Part shown: positions 1 through 7,454 of the stretch, one piece after another
Layout of the letters: each line of letters opens with the position of its first letter
Position numbering within the stretch: position 1 is the first letter of the stretch
Source of the DNA: Thermoplasmata archaeon
Lineage (GTDB): Archaea; Thermoplasmatota; Thermoplasmata; Thermoplasmatales; Thermoplasmataceae
Length of the DNA: 36,638 nt
Direction of reading: 5' to 3'
Assembly (NCBI GenBank): GCA_021822985.1
Contig: JAKAPZ010000009.1
Coordinates: forward strand, 1-36,638
Position numbers and translations under genes: made by a program
Notes under the pieces: generated by a model
Told to the model about the DNA's origin: nothing
What the model saw: the letters and a program-made list of their open reading frames with translations, nothing else
The model's database searches: none

Positions 1-1
1 A

Positions 2-202
2 AAATTATTCATATTCTTAACAATTACTGGCATGATGGTAGTTGTTGATAAACAGATGAGAATGCGATATCAGGCAGAACTTTCATTTTTCCTTCAGAGA
101 ATAGAGCAGATGAAACAGAACAGGGATGTTTTCGAAATAAATAAGGATGAATATGATCTGTATATGAATAAAATAAAGGAATTGAAGGCCCAGTTGTATT
201 GA
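2..202 (+). CDS. C-terminal fragment of a membrane protein, function unknown
   Basis: This frame is open from the window edge to a TGA at 200-202, so only the last 66 residues are visible and the start lies outside. The fragment opens with a hydrophobic stretch (KLFIFLTITGMMVVV), probably the last membrane span. A charged, helical tail of about 50 residues follows (IEQMKQNRDVF, DEYDLYMNKIKELKAQLY) that could form a short cytoplasmic coiled coil. I do not recognise the family. It converges on gcvT with only 29 nt between the two stop codons. Codon choice looks like that of the neighbouring genes. Confidence 0.6.
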   Translation, partial: KLFIFLTITGMMVVVDKQMRMRYQAELSFFLQRIEQMKQNRDVFEINKDEYDLYMNKIKELKAQLY

Positions 203-231
203 GGGGGAGGGGTATATTTCCACTGGAGATG

Positions 232-1278
232 TTAATTCACCATCTTGGGCCTGGAAATTTTTGCAGGATGATTTTTTCCCCTTATATTTATCATAACAAG
301 ATCTCCATTTTTGCCAGAATTTTTCTTCAGATAACCAAGAGCTATTCCTTTATTCAGAACAGGTGAAATGCTTCCACTTGTCACAATACCAATTTCATTT
401 CCTGAATTATCAAAAATAGTATAACCATGCCTTGGTATCATGTTGTTTTCTTCCATTATGAATCCTTTAAATGTCTGTGCAACTTCTTTTCTTTCAATAC
501 CATTCTTTCCAATAAAATCATGATTCATATCAACAATAAATGATATGGAAGATTCGTAAGGATTTCTGTCATGATCAAAATCCTGCCCTGAAAGAAGCAT
601 TCCTTTTTCCATCCTCAAAGTATCTCTTGCACCCAAACCACATGGACCGGATTCAATCTCCTTGAGAATGTGAACAAGATCATTCCACACTTCCACTGCT
701 CTTTTATTATCTATTATTATTTCACAACCTTTCTCTCCGGTATAACCAGTTCCGGAAATAATAACACCATCTTTTTCATAAAATTTGAAAGGTTCAGGAA
801 GTCTGTAACCAATCTTTTCCATGACTTCTTCCGACATTGGCCCTTGGACAGCTATACATGAAAGTTTGTCTGAAACATCTCTCAACACAACACCACCTGA
901 AAGATTCTTCTTCAGGTGATTCAGTATTACATCTTTCATGGAAGCGTTTGGGACACAGAGAAATTTTTCACTGTTATATTTGTATATTATAGTATCATCA
1001 ATCATGTTTCCATTTTCATCAAGGAATGCAGTGTAAATACAATCAAGATCCTTCAGTTTTCCAATATCTGTAGGAACCATTTTCTTTATAAATTCTTCAG
1101 CATTTTTTCCTTCAATGTATATATCACCCATATGCGATACATCAAAAATTCCACACTTCTTTCTCACAAACATATGTTCCTTTATTATAGAATCATAATA
1201 GAGGGGCATATCCCATCCATGAAAATCAATTATTTTTCCATTCAGTTTAACATGCTCATTATACAGTATAGTTCTCAT
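232..1278 (-). CDS. gcvT: Aminomethyltransferase (glycine cleavage T protein)
   Basis: Transfers the methylene group from the aminomethyl-lipoyl H protein to the reduced pterin carrier, releasing ammonia. The 348-residue length is close to the family norm. Family features visible are the N-terminal segment with FHGWDMPLYY and FDVSHMG, the central GYTGEKGCEI motif, and GARDTLRMEKGMLLSGQDFD, which carries the residues that bind the folate-type cofactor. The ATG start overlaps the pdxT stop in an ATGA tetranucleotide, so the two are co-transcribed and probably translationally coupled. With glyA just upstream this makes a glycine/one-carbon cluster. The P, H and L proteins of the glycine cleavage system are not in this window. 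In this lineage the one-carbon carrier could be a folate or a modified pterin; the sequence does not decide. Confidence 0.93.
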   Translation of the reverse strand: MRTILYNEHVKLNGKIIDFHGWDMPLYYDSIIKEHMFVRKKCGIFDVSHMGDIYIEGKNAEEFIKKMVPTDIGKLKDLDCIYTAFLDENGNMIDDTIIYKYNSEKFLCVPNASMKDVILNHLKKNLSGGVVLRDVSDKLSCIAVQGPMSEEVMEKIGYRLPEPFKFYEKDGVIISGTGYTGEKGCEIIIDNKRAVEVWNDLVHILKEIESGPCGLGARDTLRMEKGMLLSGQDFDHDRNPYESSISFIVDMNHDFIGKNGIERKEVAQTFKGFIMEENNMIPRHGYTIFDNSGNEIGIVTSGSISPVLNKGIALGYLKKNSGKNGDLVMINIRGKNHPAKISRPKMVN

Positions 1279-1904
1279 GATACACCTACCTTTATTTCAT
1301 AACTTCCACTGGAAACAGACCCCCCTCCCTCTACAATATTCAAAAAATATTCATGTATTCTCAAATCGTGAGTAAGTTCCGGGTGAAATGTCAATCCAAT
1401 TCTCCTGCCGCTTCTTACCATTACCGGATTTCCCCTGTCATACGCCATGACTCTGCAGCTTCCAGGATCCTTTATGATGGGGGCCCTTATGAATACAGCA
1501 GTATATTTTCCCAATCCATCAATATCAATATCTTTGATGAATGACTGGGCCTGTCTTCCGTATGCATTTCTGTTTATTTTAACGTCAAGGAGGCCCATTC
1601 CTATTACCCTATCATCTGAAGTATCAGCAGACGAAAGAATAAGTCCCGCACATGTTCCCATGAATGGCACATCATTTTCAAGCACAAGCCTTTTCACTTC
1701 ATCATATATTTCATATTCCTTTGTGAGCTTGTATATGGTAGTGCTCTCCCCGCCGGGTATAACTATTCCGGAAACATCCTTTAAATCTTCCTTTCTTCTT
1801 ACACTTATAGGAGAAAGTTCCCTGTTCTGTTCCCTGGAAATTTTTGTGAACATGTCAAGATGTTCTTCAACATCTCCCTGAAAACCGATAACCCCAATCT
1901 TCAC
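1275..1904 (-). CDS. pdxT: Pyridoxal 5'-phosphate synthase glutaminase subunit PdxT
   Basis: Class I-type glutaminase that hydrolyses glutamine and channels ammonia to PdxS in the DXP-independent PLP pathway. The full 209-residue domain is present: GGESTT at about 51-56, the nucleophile Cys85 in GTCAGL, and the catalytic His174/Glu176 pair in FHPE. The start is GTG at 1904; a TATA-like element centred about 23 nt upstream suggests a leaderless mRNA separate from glyA, whose stop is 48 nt away. It overlaps gcvT by 4 nt. The partner pdxS is not in the window. The neighbouring glyA product is itself PLP-dependent, a plausible reason for the grouping. Confidence 0.93.
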   Translation of the reverse strand: MKIGVIGFQGDVEEHLDMFTKISREQNRELSPISVRRKEDLKDVSGIVIPGGESTTIYKLTKEYEIYDEVKRLVLENDVPFMGTCAGLILSSADTSDDRVIGMGLLDVKINRNAYGRQAQSFIKDIDIDGLGKYTAVFIRAPIIKDPGSCRVMAYDRGNPVMVRSGRRIGLTFHPELTHDLRIHEYFLNIVEGGGSVSSGSYEIKVGVS

Positions 1905-1920
1905 AAGAGATAATTGAAAA

Positions 1921-1932
1921 TTAGTTAAAAAA
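1921..1932 (-). promoter_or_regulatory. TATA-like box for pdxT-gcvT
   Basis: On the minus strand the stretch TTTTAACTAA lies about 23 nt before the GTG start of pdxT, the same spacing as at other leaderless genes here. It gives pdxT-gcvT a promoter of its own in the short glyA-pdxT gap. Confidence 0.45.
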
Positions 1933-1952
1933 TTGTTTGTTTCAAAAAAATG

Positions 1953-3242
1953 TTATTTAAATAGGGAAATATATTCATAGGCTTTATGGTGGCCATAACA
2001 GTATTTCACCTCTGTAAAACCTGATTTCAGCTCCTTAACCTCATTCTTAATTTCTTCTTCGCCTGCATCAGTGGAAATGGCCCTGTGAATGATCTGGGCA
2101 ACCCTTCTTGCCTCGCTCTTTCCAAAACCTATTCTTGTTATTTCCTGTGTTCCAATCCTTATTCCGCTCGGATCCATGGAATTCTTGTTGTTGTCTGCAG
2201 GAAGGAGATTCTTGTTGAGTATGATGTTGCAGCTTTCCAGCCTTTCCGAAACCCTCTTCCCTCTTCCAAAGCCACTGACATCAGCCACAAGGGTATGAGA
2301 CTGGGTAAATCCTCTCTTCTCACCAAGGACCCTTATGCCCAGTGCATGAAGCTCTTCAGCCATGGCTTTTGCATTCTCTATTATTTTCGATGCATATTCC
2401 TGCCCAAAGTCAATTGTTTCTGCAAGAGTCACCCCAAGGGCTGCCATGGTGTTGAGGTGGTGGTTGCTCAGCACACCGGGGAAAACGCCTCTCTGAACCT
2501 TTTTCCATGTTTCATCGTCAGTGTTTCCGAGAACAATGCCATGCTGGGGCCCCGGGAGAGTCTTGTGTGTTGATCCCGTGACTATGTCTGCACCCTCTCT
2601 AAGCGGATCCTGGAACTTCCTGCCAGCTATAAGCCCCAGTACGTGTGCAGCATCGTACCACACCTTACACCCAACTTCCTGGAATGTGTCCCTGAGATCC
2701 TTCAGAGGAGCGGGAAACAGGAATACGGACTGTCCAAAAAGCGCAACCTTTGGTTTTGCCTCCTTTATTATTTTTGCAGCACCATCTGTGTCAATGGTCA
2801 TTGTTTCAGGATCATATGGATAATTTCTTATGTCAAGCCCCCTGAAGCCAAGAGCTCCAAACCTTGCTGCACTTATATGACCTCCACCGGAAAGATCCGG
2901 TGCAGTTATGGTCTCTGCAGGCTTTGTCAGTCCAAAGATTGCAGCCATGTTTGCATTCGTTCCGGATACGGGCCTCGGATCTACCTGAGGGCAGTCGAAA
3001 AGTCTCTTTCCAAGATCCGTCACCTTCTCCTCCATCAGATCCACGAAGTAGTTTCCCTGGTAGTATCTCTTGTGAGGAAGGCCTTCAGCATACCTGTGGC
3101 CAAAATCTGTGAGAAGCATTTCCATTGCAAGAGGACTCATGATATTCTCTGATGCTATCAGCGGGATACTATCTCTGAACATTCCATTGTTCTTGACTGC
3201 AAAATCCCTTATTTCAAGGGCATCCTTAAGATGCTGTTCCAT
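1953..3242 (-). CDS. glyA: Serine hydroxymethyltransferase
   Basis: PLP enzyme interconverting serine and glycine while loading a one-carbon unit on the pterin carrier. The PLP-lysine motif TGSTHKTLPGPQ is intact (Lys near 227), as are DAAHVLGL with the PLP-binding Asp and the ring-stacking His, the N-terminal LIASENI, and the C-terminal GIRIGTQE. I place the start at the ATG at 3242 (429 aa) because a TATA-like TTAAAATAC on the minus strand (plus positions about 3261-3270) is centred 24 nt before it. A TTG three codons further upstream (3251) is possible but sits too close to that box. It reads into the pdxT-gcvT unit, which completes a glycine/one-carbon group. Confidence 0.94.
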   Translation of the reverse strand: MEQHLKDALEIRDFAVKNNGMFRDSIPLIASENIMSPLAMEMLLTDFGHRYAEGLPHKRYYQGNYFVDLMEEKVTDLGKRLFDCPQVDPRPVSGTNANMAAIFGLTKPAETITAPDLSGGGHISAARFGALGFRGLDIRNYPYDPETMTIDTDGAAKIIKEAKPKVALFGQSVFLFPAPLKDLRDTFQEVGCKVWYDAAHVLGLIAGRKFQDPLREGADIVTGSTHKTLPGPQHGIVLGNTDDETWKKVQRGVFPGVLSNHHLNTMAALGVTLAETIDFGQEYASKIIENAKAMAEELHALGIRVLGEKRGFTQSHTLVADVSGFGRGKRVSERLESCNIILNKNLLPADNNKNSMDPSGIRIGTQEITRIGFGKSEARRVAQIIHRAISTDAGEEEIKNEVKELKSGFTEVKYCYGHHKAYEYISLFK

Positions 3243-3319
3243 AAGCTTCAATGCTTATTCTGTATTTTAAGACATGCGGTTTCTGCAGACGTAAAGGTTG
3301 AACCATCTTTCCCGCAATA

Positions 3320-3328
3320 GTTAAAACA
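3320..3328 (+). promoter_or_regulatory. TATA-like box for the C/D-box sRNA and tenA
   Basis: GTTAAAACA is centred about 25 nt before position 3350, the first base of the predicted sRNA terminal stem. The RNA could therefore start exactly at its mature 5' end. Confidence 0.45.
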
Positions 3329-3349
3329 GAATATGCAATAACGTAAATG

Positions 3350-3408
3350 CCGCTGTGATGAATTCAGCCTTGACTGAAAGAGTGATGAATGACAGGCAGC
3401 CTGAGCGG
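3350..3408 (+). ncRNA. Archaeal C/D-box guide sRNA (2'-O-methylation)
   Basis: Every expected element is present in order. The terminal stem is CCGC (3350-3353) pairing with GCGG (3405-3408). Box C is GTGATGA at 3355-3361, box D' is CTGA at 3374-3377, box C' is GTGATGA at 3382-3388 and box D is CTGA at 3401-3404. Both guide spacers are exactly 12 nt (3362-3373 and 3389-3400), the spacing rule of archaeal C/D RNPs. Such RNAs bind L7Ae, Nop5 and fibrillarin and direct ribose methylation opposite the fifth guide base before box D or D'. The D' guide is complementary to UCAAGGCUGAAU, which from memory resembles the conserved CAAGGCUGAA of archaeal 16S rRNA just before the 915 region. I do not recognise the target of the D guide. 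The RNA ends 13 nt before the tenA start codon. Confidence 0.88.
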
Positions 3409-3421
3409 TAGATGATCAAAA

Positions 3422-4072
3422 ATGAATAAGAGGATAATGTCTGAGATAAGTGACATACAGGGTGCCATAATGAAACACCCTTTCATTGTCGAACTGGGGA
3501 ACGGAACTCTGCCTGAAGGGAATTTTATTTATTATGTAATACAGGACACCCTTTACCTGAGAGAATATTCAAGAATCCTGAAGATAGTAGGAGAGAGGAT
3601 GGCAAGGGCAGATTACAGGGATTTCTTTATTCAGCAATCGAAAATTGTAAGTGAAGTGGAAATGGGCGAGTTGCACCTCAGGTTCCTGTCGGAAAAGGAA
3701 ATTAATCTCCCTGAACACGATATGTCCCTCACGACCTCCGCATATACAGATCACATGTACAGACAGGCGATCCAGGGCACAGAGCTACAGGCAATTCTCT
3801 CGGTTCTGCCATGTTATGTGATATATCTGGATGTAGCTGACAATATAACAGCGTCAAATGGCATACCAGTGGAGTACGCAACATGGATAAAAGAATATTC
3901 CTCTGACAGGTACAGGGAATCGGTGGAGAGAATTTCAAACATAGTTTCTGAAATGATGGAAGTTCATGGATTAAGCGAATCCGATCGAAAGGTTCTGAGG
4001 AAAAGTGCAGTTTTTGAATATATGTTCTGGGAAACTGCAATGAAGATGGAAAAATTCCCCTTCAGGCTATAA
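3422..4072 (+). CDS. tenA: TenA/THI-4 family aminopyrimidine aminohydrolase (thiaminase II)
   Basis: TenA enzymes hydrolyse amino- or formylamino-methylpyrimidine to hydroxymethylpyrimidine, salvaging the pyrimidine half of degraded thiamine. The 216-residue all-helical protein has the likely nucleophile Cys131 in LPCYVIY and the C-terminal acid Glu204 in YMFWETA, matching Cys135 and Glu205 of the Bacillus enzyme, so it is the Cys-type (TenA-C) class. No TPP riboswitch was found upstream. Instead, a C/D-box sRNA ends 13 nt before the ATG, and no promoter of its own is visible, so tenA may be transcribed with that sRNA. Its 3' end overlaps the presenilin-like gene by 6 nt on the opposite strand. 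A thiamine role also fits the YkoEDC-like transporter at 9.6-12.9 kb. Confidence 0.85.
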   Translation: MNKRIMSEISDIQGAIMKHPFIVELGNGTLPEGNFIYYVIQDTLYLREYSRILKIVGERMARADYRDFFIQQSKIVSEVEMGELHLRFLSEKEINLPEHDMSLTTSAYTDHMYRQAIQGTELQAILSVLPCYVIYLDVADNITASNGIPVEYATWIKEYSSDRYRESVERISNIVSEMMEVHGLSESDRKVLRKSAVFEYMFWETAMKMEKFPFRL

Positions 4073-4960
4073 TGCAGAAATAAGGATGGCAGAAAGCAAT
4101 CCAAGCAGGACTCCGGCATTCAGGAATGGGAGTCCCGGTGCAGGTTTTTTTACGAACAGGAAAAGGGCAACCATCGCAATCACTCCTCCCAGCAAAGGCA
4201 TTACAAAGTAAGGAAACAGTTTCCCAAAGTACACATAGGAGGAGATCACCATTATGTTGGGAATTGCAATATCACCAAAGCCAAGGAGTATGGCCCCCCT
4301 CTCTTCCGGTGGCGAATCCAGGTCTATGTCCGATGGATCGAAGTGCAGGGAACTCGGCATTACGAAGAACAATGGGGCCCCTGATTTTGCGGATGCGCTG
4401 GCAATCTCCAGCATGTGTTTTGTCTTGTAGACTGCAATATAGTCATACGCTGCAAATATTATCATCAGTATGACTGCATAATAGAGCCCGATGTCTGTAC
4501 TCCATATGGCCGCAAGCCCTGCTGAGGAAAGAACACCGGCAGCATCGATGATCACCCAGTTCTGCCTGAACAGAAGAACATAAAGGAATACCACGGGAGT
4601 CAGGAACACAAGAAACTCATATTCCAGCTCTGTCACCGGGAGATTCACGAAATTTTCGATGAAAACAATGGCGTCATAGTACAGTATGGAAGATACAAAG
4701 AAAATGGCAAAGGCTATGGCCAGGGCAAAGAGATACCTGAGAAAATTAACCTTTTTCTTCCTTGCTAGAAAAACAATGGCAGCGGACATCAGGAGAAGCG
4801 AGATGATGAAATATATGAGATATCCTGCACCGCTGGAAGGGTTGCTGGAGGTTGTGGATCCGGTCTGGGAAATGATCGTGGAAGAGATTGGAATCGCAAG
4901 AAGTGATGTTATGATGAAGAGGAAAATTAGTCCGATCTCAGGGAGTGGTTTTTTTTGCAA
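4067..4960 (-). CDS. Presenilin/signal-peptide-peptidase-like intramembrane aspartyl protease (A22 family)
   Basis: Family A22 proteases cut peptides inside the membrane. The 297-residue protein has about nine hydrophobic spans. The two catalytic aspartates sit in YD (Asp173, in AAYDYIAVY) and GxGD (Asp230, in LLGFGDIAIPN). The third signature, near PAPGLPFLNAG, corresponds to the C-terminal PAL loop. All three hallmarks and their order match archaeal presenilin homologues. The only usable start is TTG at 4960, 23 nt inside the end of topA, preceded by GGGGTGA, a reasonable ribosome site nine bases away. It is thus the distal gene of a topA operon. The natural substrate is unknown; clearance of signal-peptide remnants is the usual proposal. 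Confidence 0.88.
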   Translation of the reverse strand: MQKKPLPEIGLIFLFIITSLLAIPISSTIISQTGSTTSSNPSSGAGYLIYFIISLLLMSAAIVFLARKKKVNFLRYLFALAIAFAIFFVSSILYYDAIVFIENFVNLPVTELEYEFLVFLTPVVFLYVLLFRQNWVIIDAAGVLSSAGLAAIWSTDIGLYYAVILMIIFAAYDYIAVYKTKHMLEIASASAKSGAPLFFVMPSSLHFDPSDIDLDSPPEERGAILLGFGDIAIPNIMVISSYVYFGKLFPYFVMPLLGGVIAMVALFLFVKKPAPGLPFLNAGVLLGLLSAILISAL

Positions 4961-7307
4961 CTCTTTTTTTCACCCCTTTTGCAGTGGTCTTTTTCGTCCC
5001 TGTCTTTCTTTTCACCGGAGCACTTTTTTCTCCGGACTCTTTTTTCTTCTTCCCATTGAATTCGCAATCCATCTTCGGGCAGAACTCCTTCCTGTACTTC
5101 ACCGCATTGACGGTGAGTATTGGTGCACCGCAATGGGGGCAGACTGCATCCGAAAAGGTAATTTCACCCTTCTGTGGCAGCGGGTAGGTCTGCCTGCATT
5201 CGGGGAATTTAGAGCATCCGAGGAATCTCTTTCCGTACCTTGACTGCCTTATCATTAAAGTCCCTCCGTCCGCAGGGCATTTCCCGACATTTCTCCTTTT
5301 GGTGTTGAACTCACAGGTGGTCTTGATGCACACATCCTCTGGTGATTGTCCCCTCCTGATGATCGTGACCACTGGCAGCGAACAGACGGGGCAGTTTTTC
5401 TCTGATTCCTTTATCAGGCCCCTGATCTTTGCATAATAATCTACGCTGCATCCCCTGTGTGCGCACTTGAATCTTATGGAATCCCTGATTTTTATGGCGC
5501 TTATGTCCTCTCCATGCTCGGGACATTTTGCTACGGGCTTACCGGTTTCAAGTGCAGTTTTTATGATTTCCGTTATCCTGTCCCTGTTCTCATAGAGATC
5601 CTTCAGCACATTTGAAAGCATTGATCTTGAAACAGTCACAACATCGGCCATTTCCCTATTTCCTGAGGCTATCTCATCCATGAAACCTTCAAGTTCAGCA
5701 GTCATGTCTGGTTCAGATATTTTTGAATCCACGCTCATGACACTTTTTATCAGCGATTTTCCAAGGGGCGTCCCCCTCACGGGATTCCCCTCTATGAAAC
5801 CCCTGCCCTGAAGTTTTTCAATGATGTCATGCCTTGTACTCTTTGTACCAAGGTTGAGTCTCTCCATCTCTTTTATGAGAGAACCCATGTCATATCTTGA
5901 AGGTGGTTTTGTCTGATCCTCCTCCATTCTCCAGTTCTCTCCCTTAATCTTTTCACCCACTTCAAGATCAGGATGGTAGCTCTCCTGTATCTTCCTGTAA
6001 GGATAAATTACAAGCCAGCCCGGATCAAGAATCCTCTGTCCCTGTGTGAGGAACTTCTCTCCCGATATGTCTATGGTTGCGCTCTTAACTCCGCGTTTGC
6101 CTTCCCTGAATATGGTTGCAAGAAATCTCCTGACAATGAGTTCGTACACTCTCCATTCATCATCCCGCATCTTCGCCTTGTCAGCGTACTCCGTGGGATA
6201 TATGGGCGGATGATCAGTTGCCTGCATCTTTCCCCTTGAGGGCCTTATGACTTCCTGTTCAAGAACCATTGCAGCCTCTTTCTCAAAATATCCCTTCCTG
6301 AATTTCTCCGCGACAGCCTTCAGGTTAATGCTTTTCTGGTATACCGTATTGTCCGTTCTGGGATAGCTGATATATCCCTTAATGTACAGCTTCTCTGCTA
6401 TCTTCATGGCCTTTCCGGGCATTACCCCTACTTTGGAGGCCTCTCTCATGAATTCTGTGGTATTGAATGGGGATGGCTTGTATATTCTCTCCTCCACATC
6501 GTCGAACTTCCCGACTGTTCCGTCTTTTCCATCAATCTTCCTGAAAATTTCATCTGCCCTCTTCCTGTCAAATATTCTTCCATCCTCATGGACACCGGTG
6601 AAAACACCATCCTTCAGGAAGTCCACCTTTATTTCATAAAATGTTTCAGGAACGAAGTTCTCTATTTCCTCATCCCTCTTTATCACAAGAGCAAGCGTAG
6701 GAGTCTGAACTCTTCCTATAGAAAGAAAATCCTTTCCGATCCTTCCGGAAACAAGCGAAAAGAATCTCGTGAGGACTGCACCCCAGTAGAGATCAATCTC
6801 CTCCCTTGCCCTTGCAGAATCGGAGAGATTATAATCAACAGAGATGTAGTTGTTAAATGCATCCCTGATCTCCTTCCCGGTAAGTGCGCTGAATTTGGCC
6901 CTGTAAATTTTCCCGTTGAACGATTTCCCGTCATGAATAATATCGAGGGCCTCTGTACCTATGAGTTCCCCTTCCCTGTCATAGTCCGTGGCTACCACAA
7001 CAGAATCCACGGCCCTGCTCATCTGCCTCAGGCTCTCGTATGCAGTCTTGTTCTTCACGTTCCTGTCAAGAACAGATCCTATGAGTTTTTCAAGTGTGTC
7101 AAAACGCCATTCCTTGAGATTTTTCGGAAAATCAAGTTCTACGATATGGCCGCTGAGCGGCACAACAAAATAATTGCCATTTTCATTTTCGAATTCGATG
7201 TAATTAAGGCCTTTGGATCTTTTCTGTTTTGCCTTGCCTTCAGAAAGGAAAAAAGCTATTCTTCTCCCTGCATCGGCTTTTTCAGATATTATTAAAGTTG
7301 ATGCCAA
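4938..7307 (-). CDS. topA: DNA topoisomerase I (type IA) with C-terminal zinc ribbons
   Basis: Relaxes negative supercoils through a 5'-phosphotyrosyl intermediate. The Toprim domain carries ATDYDREGELIG (acidic residues near 108-113), and the active-site Tyr is residue 315 in GYISYPRTDN. The tail from about residue 610 holds several Cys4-type ribbons (for example CPVC...CEF, CPHC...CPKMDCEF) and ends in a very basic Lys/Thr-rich segment likely to contact DNA. At 789 aa it is a full-length enzyme. The start is TTG at 7307: the conserved N-terminus (TLIISEKADAG) begins there, no ATG is nearby, and a TATA-like TTTAATTAT is centred 24 nt upstream, so a leaderless TTG-initiated mRNA is likely. 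Confidence 0.95.
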   Translation of the reverse strand: MASTLIISEKADAGRRIAFFLSEGKAKQKRSKGLNYIEFENENGNYFVVPLSGHIVELDFPKNLKEWRFDTLEKLIGSVLDRNVKNKTAYESLRQMSRAVDSVVVATDYDREGELIGTEALDIIHDGKSFNGKIYRAKFSALTGKEIRDAFNNYISVDYNLSDSARAREEIDLYWGAVLTRFFSLVSGRIGKDFLSIGRVQTPTLALVIKRDEEIENFVPETFYEIKVDFLKDGVFTGVHEDGRIFDRKRADEIFRKIDGKDGTVGKFDDVEERIYKPSPFNTTEFMREASKVGVMPGKAMKIAEKLYIKGYISYPRTDNTVYQKSINLKAVAEKFRKGYFEKEAAMVLEQEVIRPSRGKMQATDHPPIYPTEYADKAKMRDDEWRVYELIVRRFLATIFREGKRGVKSATIDISGEKFLTQGQRILDPGWLVIYPYRKIQESYHPDLEVGEKIKGENWRMEEDQTKPPSRYDMGSLIKEMERLNLGTKSTRHDIIEKLQGRGFIEGNPVRGTPLGKSLIKSVMSVDSKISEPDMTAELEGFMDEIASGNREMADVVTVSRSMLSNVLKDLYENRDRITEIIKTALETGKPVAKCPEHGEDISAIKIRDSIRFKCAHRGCSVDYYAKIRGLIKESEKNCPVCSLPVVTIIRRGQSPEDVCIKTTCEFNTKRRNVGKCPADGGTLMIRQSRYGKRFLGCSKFPECRQTYPLPQKGEITFSDAVCPHCGAPILTVNAVKYRKEFCPKMDCEFNGKKKKESGEKSAPVKRKTGTKKTTAKGVKKRVAKKTTP

Positions 7308-7326
7308 CAGTTGCTTAATCAGTTCA

Positions 7327-7335
7327 ATAATTAAA
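7327..7335 (-). promoter_or_regulatory. TATA-like box for topA
   Basis: TTTAATTAT on the minus strand is centred about 24 nt before the TTG start of topA and supports that start as leaderless. Confidence 0.5.
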
Positions 7336-7454
7336 CGTTTCCGATCATATGCACAGAAGACCTTTAAGTCCGGGGAGCTGGCTATATTTACGTGATATTT
7401 TCAATTCCGGATCAATTTATCGTGATCTTTAAAATATAAAATGACTGCCTGAAT

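Noticed and set aside
916-1302. 128-codon open frame on the plus strand
   Set aside because: Lies wholly antisense to gcvT and pdxT; it has no domain, and its composition is that of a shadow frame.
2085-3152. Several plus-strand open frames opposite glyA
   Set aside because: They mirror the strongly conserved SHMT coding sequence and have no recognisable motifs or promoters.
3252-3421. TPP riboswitch upstream of tenA
   Set aside because: CTGA and GTGATGA pieces look thi-box-like, but the conserved thi-box core is missing and the pieces fit a complete C/D-box RNA.
6588-7295. 235-codon plus-strand open frame
   Set aside because: Antisense to topA over its full length; the topA frame carries the conserved motifs.
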